From contig CAZTOK010000001.1 of the NCBI GenBank assembly GCA_964615445.1, positions 1-64,000 on the forward strand: DNA of 64,000 nucleotides, read 5' to 3'. The translations under genes were made by a program, and so were the position numbers. The notes beneath the pieces are model-generated. The model saw nothing but the letters and a program-made list of their open reading frames with translations, was not told where the DNA came from and searched no databases. The stretch's first letter is position 1, and the number at the start of each line of letters is the position of its first letter. Below, piece by piece: positions 1 to 8,506 of the stretch. The DNA comes from JALRBM01 sp964615445 (GTDB lineage Bacteria > Patescibacteriota > Saccharimonadia > Saccharimonadales > Saccharimonadaceae).

Positions 1-49
1 GGATTGCCAGGATGAAAACCTGGTGTCCTAACCGTTAGACGATGAGACC
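1..49 (-). tRNA. tRNA-Glu (TTC), partial at window edge
   Basis: Read on the minus strand, the sequence starts with acceptor GGTCTCA. A D-arm with TAACGGTTAGG follows, then an anticodon stem CCAGG/CCTGG closing the loop TTTTCAT, giving anticodon TTC (Glu). The variable loop, T-arm and 3' acceptor strand lie outside the window, so whether CCA is encoded cannot be seen. Confidence 0.9.
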
Positions 50-198
50 AAATTTGGAGTGATGAAGGGTAAAAATGTACATCTCAAATAGAGATTCTAG
101 AGTAGTTTACAATCACTACGCTCCGCCAATTATATCAAATCACCCCTCATTTTCAAGGGGTAGTAAAAACCAAAACACTCGGAGCTGATAAAATGCTT

Positions 199-204
199 TA
201 TAAT
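199..204 (+). promoter_or_regulatory. -10 box of the first membrane-protein operon
   Basis: TATAAT lies 33 nt before the ATG at 238. A GGAG Shine-Dalgarno sits just before that ATG, so this is a conventional leader rather than a leaderless start. A small hairpin (ACCCCT/AGGGGT, 142-161) lies upstream. No clear -35 box was recognised. Confidence 0.5.
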
Positions 205-237
205 AATAGTGCTTAGTTAGAATAGTTGGAGAAAAAT

Positions 238-1608
238 ATGGAACCGAATAATCAAGTAACAGCGACTAGCCCAGGAACCGACCCTACGCCTTTGGCGCCT
301 AAAAAAGGTATGTCAAAGCGGAATAAACTACTTCTTATTGTGGGTGCTTCCGTGGTTGGTCTCATCTTACTTATTGGTCTCATAACATTTATTGCTAGCT
401 TATTTACTCCTCAAAAACCACAAACGCAGGCTGATCTTAGCCATGCTGCCGATCTTTATATTGCTCGACCCGGTTACGATAAAACTGATGGCATTGGCGA
501 TGCAGCCGCCCTTAAACAAGTACCGACAAATAATGTCGTAAGTTATGGTGGCACGAGTGTTATTCAGGCTTGTAATGTCTTAAATCTTAAAGACATTAAT
601 GATTCAGGTATGAGGCTCGACCCGCATCAAGATGCTCAAGGAGTCAAGCGTACGTATTTTGATGGTAATGGAGCAGGCAGTATCGTGCTCGATAGCAGTA
701 CGGCGCTACCATTTGATGACGATACAAACTCTTGCACCTATTACGTACAGGGATCTAGGCCTAATAATTACGTGAATATTGCAGTTTACCAGCCGACATA
801 CGTAACGATGGGGGCTGTTGACAATGCGGTTGGATATCACTACGCACAGCAAGGTGCGATGCATGGCGTAAGTGTCTATGCGCAGCAAAAACAGAGCCCA
901 GTAGATCCGGAACTTGCCGATGTGGATATATATATTCTTCGCACGCCCAACGCTGCCTCACAAGTAACGCTTGCCATGGGTGACAAAGATGCAAAAAGCA
1001 AACTGCTTGATAAAATTACTGCAAATATGGCAGCGGCGCAAACGACGCCAACCCCAGTTGATCGATTTGAACTACAAAGTCCTATCTTTAATGGAACATC
1101 GTTAGAGTCTTGTAGCTTGCTTGATAACAATGCATTTCGTGCCGTATTTAATAGCGATGCTAGTCCGCTTGTACAAGAAAGAACCGGCTCGGCCATCGGT
1201 ATCATTCAACATCAACCTGATCCTAAAAAACCGGGTACATTCTATAACTACACTTCAAGCGACTGCACGCGCTATGCACCAGCACGCACGTACCTCTATG
1301 CCAATAGGGTCGCTATTTCGACAACTACTTACGAAACAGTTGAGGGAGCAAAAGGACAGTACCAGTTTGACCACGAAGCAAGTCCATTTACGGCTAATGT
1401 CACGGCTACACCAGTGACTGTTGGAGATGAGTCATTCTATGGTGATGTTGCTGGACTTGATCACTCCATAACATTTAGAAAAGGTCGCGTGATTGTCAGT
1501 GCAAGCTATGATTTGGGACAAAATAACAAAGGTGTCCCTGATGCACAGCGCATGCAAACGCTTATGCCGCTTGTACAACAAATGGTGACTAAACTGAAAG
1601 GATATTAA
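238..1608 (+). CDS. membrane-anchored protein of unknown function
   Basis: The protein is 456 aa. The frame is open from a TTG at 226, but the ATG at 238 is preceded by GGAG (228-231) and is the better start. A Pro/Thr-rich N-terminus of about 30 residues is followed by a basic KRNK and one strong transmembrane helix (about 33-57). The rest should lie outside the membrane. The ectodomain appears to hold two similar halves, each with a short Cys-containing segment (QACNVLN and ESCSLLDNN; later a DDTNSCTYY and SSDCTRY pair). This resembles a duplicated extracytoplasmic domain with disulfides. No family was recognised. The next gene starts 1 nt after the stop and has the same topology, so the two probably form one operon of surface-anchored proteins. 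Confidence 0.8.
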   Translation: MEPNNQVTATSPGTDPTPLAPKKGMSKRNKLLLIVGASVVGLILLIGLITFIASLFTPQKPQTQADLSHAADLYIARPGYDKTDGIGDAAALKQVPTNNVVSYGGTSVIQACNVLNLKDINDSGMRLDPHQDAQGVKRTYFDGNGAGSIVLDSSTALPFDDDTNSCTYYVQGSRPNNYVNIAVYQPTYVTMGAVDNAVGYHYAQQGAMHGVSVYAQQKQSPVDPELADVDIYILRTPNAASQVTLAMGDKDAKSKLLDKITANMAAAQTTPTPVDRFELQSPIFNGTSLESCSLLDNNAFRAVFNSDASPLVQERTGSAIGIIQHQPDPKKPGTFYNYTSSDCTRYAPARTYLYANRVAISTTTYETVEGAKGQYQFDHEASPFTANVTATPVTVGDESFYGDVAGLDHSITFRKGRVIVSASYDLGQNNKGVPDAQRMQTLMPLVQQMVTKLKGY

Positions 1609-1609
1609 T

Positions 1610-2629
1610 ATGCAGCCAGAATCTCAACCGCAACCGTCCAGTGTTCCGACACCAACAAATGAGCCAGCACCAAAGCCAAAAAATAAGACAAAAAAAGTAT
1701 TACTTATTGTTGGTATAGTTGTCGCAGTATTAATTGTCATCTGGGTCGGACTCGGTATGTTTTTGGCAAGTCGCCTGCAAACCGGGAGCGCTACCGATCC
1801 ATTAAGCACTCTCTTTTACGACACGCTATCTAACGCATCGCAACAAACAAAAGAGCATTTTGCATTTGATTCGACTGGATACCAATCTCAAGATGCGCAG
1901 TCTTCTGGTCAGCCAGCAGATCGACTTACCTCTGTTAGTGAATTTGATACAAAAACGAAGGCATATAGCACTGTGTATGCGTCAGGTGGTACCTACGATG
2001 GAGTGGGTCGCTGTGTGAATGGTCAAATCTACACGCTTTCTGCGGATAAGTTTGCCTCAAGTTACGCTGATGCGGTTGCGCTGCTTTCTCAGCCCTTCTC
2101 GGTAGCCACCAAGCCTCCTGAAACGACAAGTCCGTGTGCATACAATAGTGCGTATCGCTATGGTAAATTAACAGACGGTATCATTCCGATTGGCCTTACG
2201 AAGCAACAAGCAGATAGCTGGATAACATACATAAAAGGCGTCAATATGTTTAAGCTAAAAGATGAGGGAATGGTGACGTATCAAGGTAAAAGTGGCCACA
2301 AAATCAGCTTCACACTCGGCTCGTATGGTTCACAGAAGATCCTTACTGATTCGTTCTATTTTGCTCAGCGCGATGGTGCCACAGGGCAAAAAGGCGGCAA
2401 TAAAGTCGACCCAACCTACTTTGATGACATTTTAGGCGAAGCTGGCGGTGTTGATCTGAGCGGATACTATATCATTGACGAAACTACGAAATTACCAATA
2501 TACAGTCAATTTACCAAGCACGCCACGCCAGATACGGCAGATACGTTCGCGCCGCTTACGACACAACAACAATACAGTTACAATCAGCCATTTAGCATTA
2601 CACCAACAACAATGCTTCCTAAATTCTAG
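1610..2629 (+). CDS. membrane-anchored protein of unknown function
   Basis: The protein is 339 aa and starts 1 nt after the preceding stop, so translation is probably coupled. It has the same plan as its neighbour: Pro-rich cytoplasmic N-terminus, a basic KPKNKTKK stretch, one transmembrane helix (about 30-52), then an extracytoplasmic domain of about 280 residues containing two Cys (GRCVNG and TSPCAYN). No catalytic motif or named family was recognised. The alphabet of the ectodomain (Ser, Thr, Gln, Tyr) is typical of secreted proteins. It ends just before a bidirectional terminator shared with the convergent peptidase gene. Confidence 0.8.
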   Translation: MQPESQPQPSSVPTPTNEPAPKPKNKTKKVLLIVGIVVAVLIVIWVGLGMFLASRLQTGSATDPLSTLFYDTLSNASQQTKEHFAFDSTGYQSQDAQSSGQPADRLTSVSEFDTKTKAYSTVYASGGTYDGVGRCVNGQIYTLSADKFASSYADAVALLSQPFSVATKPPETTSPCAYNSAYRYGKLTDGIIPIGLTKQQADSWITYIKGVNMFKLKDEGMVTYQGKSGHKISFTLGSYGSQKILTDSFYFAQRDGATGQKGGNKVDPTYFDDILGEAGGVDLSGYYIIDETTKLPIYSQFTKHATPDTADTFAPLTTQQQYSYNQPFSITPTTMLPKF

Positions 2630-2630
2630 T

Positions 2631-2655
2631 AAAAAGCGGCATAGAGCCGCTTTTT
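2631..2655. terminator. bidirectional intrinsic terminator
   Basis: AAAAAGCGGC and GCCGCTTTTT pair around a short ATAGA loop. There are A-runs on one side and T-runs on the other, so it can end transcription from both the plus-strand operon and the convergent minus-strand peptidase. The peptidase stop codon overlaps its right edge. Confidence 0.85.
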
Positions 2656-3727
2656 ACTTTTCTGTAAGCCAGCGTTCAATCAGGCGGTAGTATTTCTCAA
2701 GATCGGCCGCTTCAAGCCATTCGCCGGCAGCATGGCGATCACCCCCTCGGGGCTCAACGATAATGCAAGGAATATCGTAGCGAGCGAAGTAGCGTGCATC
2801 TGAAGCGCCGTAAGAGTCGCAAAATAAAACATCCTCTTGGCCTGTTTGCTCTTTGAATATCTGCATAAAGCGCTGCGCTGCGGGTATAGTAGGATCGAAC
2901 AATACAGGTTCGCCTGCGGTCACGGCGCGTACATCTAAATCATATTTTTTAGCTAGCGTCATAAGATGTTGCTGGTAGGTAGATAAGTCTTGCTTGCTAA
3001 AACTACGAAAGTCAATAAATGCAGATGCAGAATCGGCCACCTGATTAATAGCATCGCCGCCACCTATGACATTGATACTTAGTGTGGCGTCAGAAGGACT
3101 ACGTGGTGGATATTGCTGGCGTAGTTCCGCAAGTATGTCCATCAGCATATGAATAGCGTTTTTGCCTTCCCATGGTCGCGAGCCGTGTGCTGCACGGCCA
3201 TGTGTGGTGAGTTCGGCACCATAAATACCTTTGGCGCGTTTTTCAATGTGCCAGTTGTCTCCTCCATCAGGAAGAAAAACAATATGGGGGCGCCAGCCGG
3301 CTTCAAGAATATCTGCCGTACAAAAACCGCCTAATTCTTCGTCAGTGGTGAAAAGAAAACCAATATTTAAAGTAGAAAGAAGATTAGCGTTCGCTTTAAT
3401 AAATTCAAGGTAGCAAGCGGCAGCAAATTTCATATCGAATACACCACGGCCATACAGTTTACCGTCTCGTTTTTCCATGGCGAGCAGTTCAAGTGGTGCC
3501 GGCACAATATCAAGGTGAGTGGCGAGCAATATGTCGGGTTGTTTTGTATTTTTGGTGGTTGCGACAAACCACGGGTTTGAGGAAGTAAAATCGCCGTCAA
3601 TATGTAGTCCAAAGGGTGCTATTTCACTTTGAACATACTCTATAATTTCATGACATGCGGCGCTACTACTGCCCACGCTTGGTATAGCGATGAGCCTAGC
3701 AAGTGTCGCTTCGAGTTGTGATTGCAT
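2654..3727 (-). CDS. M20 family metallopeptidase (ArgE/DapE/CPG2-like)
   Basis: The protein is 357 aa from an ATG at 3727 preceded by AAAGGA at good spacing; the frame is open further upstream (3781) but without an SD. M20 metal-site motifs appear in order: THLDIVPA (first His, about residue 72), GVFDMKFA (bridging Asp), TTDEELGG (catalytic Glu-Glu), LPDGGDN and the C-terminal RHAAGEW (last His ligand). HGSRPWEG marks the dimerisation (lid) domain. Such enzymes hydrolyse amide bonds of acylated amino acids or short peptides using two zinc ions. Which substrate cannot be told from sequence. No amino acid biosynthesis genes are nearby, so a peptide-scavenging role is more likely than ArgE or DapE proper. 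Confidence 0.88.
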   Translation of the reverse strand: MQSQLEATLARLIAIPSVGSSSAACHEIIEYVQSEIAPFGLHIDGDFTSSNPWFVATTKNTKQPDILLATHLDIVPAPLELLAMEKRDGKLYGRGVFDMKFAAACYLEFIKANANLLSTLNIGFLFTTDEELGGFCTADILEAGWRPHIVFLPDGGDNWHIEKRAKGIYGAELTTHGRAAHGSRPWEGKNAIHMLMDILAELRQQYPPRSPSDATLSINVIGGGDAINQVADSASAFIDFRSFSKQDLSTYQQHLMTLAKKYDLDVRAVTAGEPVLFDPTIPAAQRFMQIFKEQTGQEDVLFCDSYGASDARYFARYDIPCIIVEPRGGDRHAAGEWLEAADLEKYYRLIERWLTEK

Positions 3728-3837
3728 GGACGGTTTCCTTTCTCTCTGTAGCCATGATACATAATCTGGTGTGCGCATCATACATCATCTGGCGAAAAAA
3801 GTACACATAGCATACATCGAAGAGGGATTAATTACAG

Positions 3838-5280
3838 ATGAAGAATGCTACAATAACAAATATGAGTGTTATTTTTAAACGTACCAAAATTTTGGCCACG
3901 ATTGGTCCAGCAACAAACAGCTATGAAACTATAGAAGCGCTTATTTTAAGAGGTGTCAATGGATTTCGGCATAACTTTAGTCATGCAACATATGAAGATG
4001 CGGATCAGCAAATTAAGTGGATCCGTGAAGCAAGTGCAAAAGTAGGCAAACCAGTTGCGATTTTGCAAGATCTTCAAGGGCCGAAGATTCGTCTTGGCAA
4101 CCTGATAGATGACATGCCAGTAAAAAAAGGTGATGAACTGACTCTTGATTTTGCTGCAGAGCATAGTGGTATGACACTCCCTGTACAGTACAACCTAGCG
4201 GAAAAAGTGAAAGTGGGCGAGCCAATCTATATTTTTGATGGTAAAGTACGCACGACCGTCCTTGAAATCTCATCCGAGACAGCTATTAAAGTGCGTGTTG
4301 AAAACGCTGGCGTGTTGATGAGCCGTAAGGGGATAAACTTGCCTGATACTGATTTTGGTGGGGATATTTTGACACCAAAAGATTTGCGTGATATTGATTT
4401 TGGTGCAACTAAAGATTACGATTATGTATCACTCAGTTTCGTGCAGTCAGCTGATGATATTAACAACCTACGTCAGCTGCTTCTGAGCCACGGTTCAGCA
4501 GCACATGTGATTGCCAAGGTAGAAACTAAGGCAGCTATTGAAGACACAACACTCGAAGAAATTGTAAAAGCCAGTGATGGTGTAATGGTAGCGCGCGGTG
4601 ATCTCGCGGTTGAAGCTGGTGCTGAATTGGTGCCGATTGTGCAACGTAAAATCATTGCACTTTGCCGTAAATACGGCAAGCTTAGCATCGTAGCAACACA
4701 AATGATGGCCAGCATGGTAGAATCGCCTGAGCCAACGCGTGCCGAGGTAAGTGACGTAGCAAGTGCGGTCATTCAGGGTGCAGATACAGTCATGCTCTCT
4801 GACGAAACAGCCAACGGCCTATATCCACTTGAAACGGTTGCTGCCATGAAACGCGTCATTCTTTATACCCAAGAACATGCGCCGGTCGTTGCGTTAGACG
4901 ACATTATTCAGATGGAGAACAGTCAACAGGACGCTATTAGTACTGCGGCTGTAAAGCTTGCCAAGCAACTAAAGGTAAATGCTATCGTAGCTGAGACCAA
5001 ATCTGGTGCGACAGCGGTGAATATCGCAACACATCGTCCAAATCTTCCAATTGTCAGCGTAACCAGCGAGCCTCGTGTAGCGCAGCAGCTTGCTCTTAGT
5101 TATGCTAATAAAAGCTTTGTTCGCCCTGATGGCGAGAAAGCCGGATTTGAACTAGCAAAAGAGCTAAAAGAAACAGGCTACTTTGGTAATGAAGAGAGAG
5201 TAACGGTTGCCATCGTAAGTGGTCGACAGCCAGGACTTACGGGTGCTACTGACACAATCCGTGTGCGCGTGTTAGAATAA
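3838..5280 (+). CDS. pyk: pyruvate kinase
   Basis: The protein is 480 aa, the usual length. It converts phosphoenolpyruvate and ADP to pyruvate and ATP, the last step of glycolysis. Visible motifs are ILATIGPAT at the N-terminus, FRHNFSHA (the family's RLNFSHG with His for Leu), LQDLQGPKIR, the catalytic Lys in IAKVETKAAIED, and the signature VMVARGDLAVEAG. The ATG at 3838 has AGAGGG 11 nt upstream. An internal ATG at 3862 lacks an SD. The gene heads a pyk-pgk-tpiA group, consistent with ATP made by substrate-level phosphorylation in a fermentative cell. Confidence 0.96.
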   Translation: MKNATITNMSVIFKRTKILATIGPATNSYETIEALILRGVNGFRHNFSHATYEDADQQIKWIREASAKVGKPVAILQDLQGPKIRLGNLIDDMPVKKGDELTLDFAAEHSGMTLPVQYNLAEKVKVGEPIYIFDGKVRTTVLEISSETAIKVRVENAGVLMSRKGINLPDTDFGGDILTPKDLRDIDFGATKDYDYVSLSFVQSADDINNLRQLLLSHGSAAHVIAKVETKAAIEDTTLEEIVKASDGVMVARGDLAVEAGAELVPIVQRKIIALCRKYGKLSIVATQMMASMVESPEPTRAEVSDVASAVIQGADTVMLSDETANGLYPLETVAAMKRVILYTQEHAPVVALDDIIQMENSQQDAISTAAVKLAKQLKVNAIVAETKSGATAVNIATHRPNLPIVSVTSEPRVAQQLALSYANKSFVRPDGEKAGFELAKELKETGYFGNEERVTVAIVSGRQPGLTGATDTIRVRVLE

Positions 5281-5302
5281 AGCTAATAGTAATTAGGTGG
5301 GT

Positions 5303-6532
5303 ATGGGCTTTTTTAAACAGACAATGAATTCAGTGCCGCTTGAAGGCAACACAGTTCTTTTAAGAGCTGACTATAATGTCCCGTTGAATGACGATGGCAC
5401 TATTAAGGATGATTTTCGCATTCGCGCGAGTCTCCCTACGGTACGAAAGCTATTAGATGAAAACTGCAAAGTGGTAATAATCAGTCATCTTGGCCGGCCA
5501 GATGGCAAACCAGATAAAAAGCTCAGCCTTGAGCCAGTAGCGCGTCATCTGGCTAGCTTGTTGGGTGAATCGGTGCGATTTGTCGATAAAACCGTTGGTG
5601 ACAAGGTAAAGATGGCTATTAAACGTGCGCCAAATCGCAGTGTCATCGTGCTTGAGAATCTGCGTTTTAACCCTGGCGAGGAGGCGAATGATGAGAGCTT
5701 TGCGCGCGAACTTGTGCAAGATACAGGCGCACGCTACTTTGTACAAGATGGCTTCGGTGTGGTGCACCGAGCACACGCAAGTACGGCTGCAATAACTTTT
5801 CTTCTTCCAAGCGTGGCTGGGTTACTGCTTGAGCGTGAATATACCACGATCACCGAAGCTATGAAGCATCCCAAGCGTCCACTTGTGACGGTGCTTGGCG
5901 GAGCAAAGGTGAGTGATAAAATTGGCGTTATTAAGGCATTTGTGAATATTGCCGATACAATCATTATTTCTGGAGCTATGGCCAATACCTTCCTTGCGTA
6001 TAAAGGCGTAGACTTAGGGAAAAGTAAGCGAGAAACCGATCAGAATGAAGTGCTTGATGCTATTTATGGGGCAGCCAAAAAAAAGGTAGGCGCTGAAAAG
6101 GTAGATGACTTTTTGGTACTTCCTACTGATCTTGCTGTTGGCTATGCGTTTGATAAAAGCGAGCCTCGTCGCACCGTTGACGTTGATCATATTGGTGCAG
6201 ACGATATGGCGATGGATATTGGCGAAAAAAGTATTGAACATATGGTAGATATTGTGGGCAAAGCCAGCACTGTTATTTGGAACGGTACGCTGGGTATGGC
6301 AGAATTTCCCAACTTTGCTCATGGCTCGGCTCGGCTCGCGCTTACTTTAGCGACCCATCCAGACATTACCTCTATTATTGGCGGTGGGGATACGGCTGAC
6401 TTTGTTCTTAACTGGGATGCGAAAAAAGGTGGTAGTTTTACGCATATATCAACCGGTGGTGGAGCAAGTATCGAACTTATGGCGGGCGAAAAGCTTCCCG
6501 GAATTGAAAGTTTGCTAGACGCCCGAGGGTAA
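5303..6532 (+). CDS. pgk: phosphoglycerate kinase
   Basis: The protein is 409 aa. It transfers phosphate from 1,3-bisphosphoglycerate to ADP. Motifs are LLRADYNVPL (N-terminal substrate loop), SHLGRP, VLENLRFNPGEE, QDGFGVVHRAHAST, VLGGAKVSDKIG and the nucleotide-site GGGDTADF...STGGGASIELM. The start is uncertain: GTG at 5297, ATG at 5303 and ATG at 5324 are in frame. I chose 5303, with AGGTGGG directly upstream at short spacing. The stop is immediately followed by the tpiA frame, suggesting co-transcription. Confidence 0.95.
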   Translation: MGFFKQTMNSVPLEGNTVLLRADYNVPLNDDGTIKDDFRIRASLPTVRKLLDENCKVVIISHLGRPDGKPDKKLSLEPVARHLASLLGESVRFVDKTVGDKVKMAIKRAPNRSVIVLENLRFNPGEEANDESFARELVQDTGARYFVQDGFGVVHRAHASTAAITFLLPSVAGLLLEREYTTITEAMKHPKRPLVTVLGGAKVSDKIGVIKAFVNIADTIIISGAMANTFLAYKGVDLGKSKRETDQNEVLDAIYGAAKKKVGAEKVDDFLVLPTDLAVGYAFDKSEPRRTVDVDHIGADDMAMDIGEKSIEHMVDIVGKASTVIWNGTLGMAEFPNFAHGSARLALTLATHPDITSIIGGGDTADFVLNWDAKKGGSFTHISTGGGASIELMAGEKLPGIESLLDARG

Positions 6533-6568
6533 GTGCGCTACACTAGAGCAAAGAAGCATAAGCAAGTT

Positions 6569-7348
6569 ATGATGCGAGACAAGAAACTCATTGTTGGTAA
6601 CTGGAAGATGAATTTGAACACGCATGAGGCGAGTTTGTATGTTCATAAACTTGCTGGTTTGGTGCCAGTTCATCAGAATGTAACTGTGGTGCTTGCACCT
6701 ACACTTTTAGCGCTCCAATCACTTAGTTTACAGATAGATCGACGGCAATTTAAGCTCGCCGTGCAGAACCTTTACTGGCGCGATAGCGGTGCATTTACTG
6801 GCGAGGTCTCAGCTGCCCAACTTCACGGTGTGGTTGACTACGCGATTATTGGTCACTCTGAGCGACGCCACATTTTTAATGAAAGCGATAAAGATATTCG
6901 TAATAAGGTGCAAGCAACACTGCGCAATCATATTCATCCTATTTTATGTATTGGCGAAACAGCAAGTGAGCGAGCAAATAGCGAAACGCATAACGTACTC
7001 CACGATCAGTTAGTTGGCGGCCTTGCGAATGTAACAAGTGAAGAACTCGAAGATGTAATTATTGCTTACGAACCCGTATGGGCGATTGGTACAGGTGACA
7101 ATGCAATGCCAGATGATGTAAAAGCGGCGGTAAAAACAATCCGCGATCAAATAAAGCATCTTTATGGGGCCGATGCGGCTAAAAAGATAACCGTTCTCTA
7201 TGGCGGAAGTGTTAAGGCAAGCAGTGCTGGTAGCTATTTAGATATTGATGGCATAGATGGTTTGTTGATTGGTGGTGCAAGTCTTGATGGCCACGAATTT
7301 GCTGATATTGTAATCCGGGCGCACGAATGTGTAGAGAAAGGCAAATAA
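6569..7348 (+). CDS. tpiA: triosephosphate isomerase
   Basis: The protein is about 259 aa. It interconverts dihydroxyacetone phosphate and glyceraldehyde-3-phosphate. The catalytic residues are all visible: Lys in VGNWKMN, His in IIGHSERR, and Glu in YEPVWAIGTG. The phosphate-binding YGGSVKASSAG and LIGGASLDG loops are also present. The frame is open back to a GTG at 6533 that touches the pgk stop. The family's normal N-terminus, however, begins at the ATG pair at 6569/6572, so the 12 extra residues are probably not native. No strong SD is seen, and coupling to pgk is likely. Confidence 0.94.
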   Translation: MMRDKKLIVGNWKMNLNTHEASLYVHKLAGLVPVHQNVTVVLAPTLLALQSLSLQIDRRQFKLAVQNLYWRDSGAFTGEVSAAQLHGVVDYAIIGHSERRHIFNESDKDIRNKVQATLRNHIHPILCIGETASERANSETHNVLHDQLVGGLANVTSEELEDVIIAYEPVWAIGTGDNAMPDDVKAAVKTIRDQIKHLYGADAAKKITVLYGGSVKASSAGSYLDIDGIDGLLIGGASLDGHEFADIVIRAHECVEKGK

Positions 7349-7357
7349 CAGGGGTGG

Positions 7358-8455
7358 ATGATGAAAGAACTAGACTTTGACGAGCTTGACCGAGCAGTAA
7401 ATTCGCTAATGACCAATGTGCCAAAAGAGGCAGGTGGTGAAGATACTGCTAGCGAAAAAACGGTCACTATTACACCGACACTAAAAAAAGATGAAGCACC
7501 CATCTTTAATGGAGATGGAATTCCGGTTCGTAACGCATCTACTCCTGTGGCTGTACCAGATCGCGATACCTCTGTAGTTACCTCCTCTGCGCCCCCTGCT
7601 GCAAGACGCGCCGGTCGTTTCATGGATGTCGTCCATCCTTCTTCAAATATGAAGAAATCCACCTCGGTACCTGCGCCGGTATCTCGTCAGGGTGCAACTA
7701 TCGAACCAAGCAGCTCTTTCACGCCTCCTGTTGTCGATGCGGCTACCCCAATCCCAACTGAAACAGTAGAACCGTCAGCTCCAAAAAGTGACTGGCCAGA
7801 TCCACTTGAAGTGGCTAACTTTGAGAGTACTGGTACAGATAAAAACGATAAAACTGAAAAAGAATCGTCGTCTGCAGACGAGGGTACGTCAAATAAGGAT
7901 GAGAGCATGCTTTCTGCTGCTAATGAGCCAGATCCGCTCACATCACCTTTTTTGCCCGACACCAAAGTTGAGAAACGGCCACTTGGTGCGCCTCTTAGTG
8001 ATGCACTTGAACCCGATCATACGCCCGTACTCTCCACATCGTCCGATTCACTGACAGTGGACGATCCCTCGTCACAGTTACCGGCAAACCCAAAAGATGT
8101 CGAACCAGTTTTGCCAGCTGAACTACATGGAGATTTAGTAGCGATTGAGTCTGACACTACTCCCTCCTCGGAACAAGAGCCGAAGGTTGCACCAAAGGAA
8201 TCACATACGGTGACGCATGTCACCACTCCTAGTGAAATGCCAGTGGGTCCAACATCAATTGCGCAGCAATACCGCGAAGAACCTAGTACGGGTGATAAAA
8301 ACAATGGTGCGATCTATGATACCGACACTTATCATCAGCCGCTGGCCCATCCACCCAAAAAAGCATCTGGATGGCTATGGACGCTATGGATTGTGCTCAT
8401 TTTGATCGTTGGCGCTGGCTTGGGCGCTGGCGTGTATATGCTTCATTTATTCTAA
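7358..8455 (+). CDS. low-complexity tail-anchored membrane protein
   Basis: The protein is 365 aa, with AGGGGTGG upstream of adjacent ATGs (7358/7361). Residues 1-18 form a short acidic helix-like segment (DFDELDRAVNSLM). About 300 residues rich in Pro, Ser, Thr, Asp and Glu follow, with no predicted fold. A single C-terminal transmembrane helix (about 340-362, WLWTLWIVLILIVGAGLGAG) ends 3 residues before the stop. This is a tail-anchor topology, with the disordered part probably in the cytoplasm. No family was recognised. It follows tpiA by 9 nt, so it may be co-expressed with glycolysis genes. Confidence 0.8.
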   Translation: MMKELDFDELDRAVNSLMTNVPKEAGGEDTASEKTVTITPTLKKDEAPIFNGDGIPVRNASTPVAVPDRDTSVVTSSAPPAARRAGRFMDVVHPSSNMKKSTSVPAPVSRQGATIEPSSSFTPPVVDAATPIPTETVEPSAPKSDWPDPLEVANFESTGTDKNDKTEKESSSADEGTSNKDESMLSAANEPDPLTSPFLPDTKVEKRPLGAPLSDALEPDHTPVLSTSSDSLTVDDPSSQLPANPKDVEPVLPAELHGDLVAIESDTTPSSEQEPKVAPKESHTVTHVTTPSEMPVGPTSIAQQYREEPSTGDKNNGAIYDTDTYHQPLAHPPKKASGWLWTLWIVLILIVGAGLGAGVYMLHLF

Positions 8456-8493
8456 ACGTTTTTTCGACAACCTTTTTCCTGTCACTGGCAAGG

Positions 8494-8499
8494 TATAAT
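8494..8499 (+). promoter_or_regulatory. -10 box giving a leaderless uvrD/pcrA transcript
   Basis: A perfect TATAAT ends 7 nt before the ATG at 8507. Transcription starting 6-8 nt downstream of the box would begin at or next to the start codon. No Shine-Dalgarno is present. Confidence 0.6.
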
Positions 8500-8506
8500 A
8501 GACCTA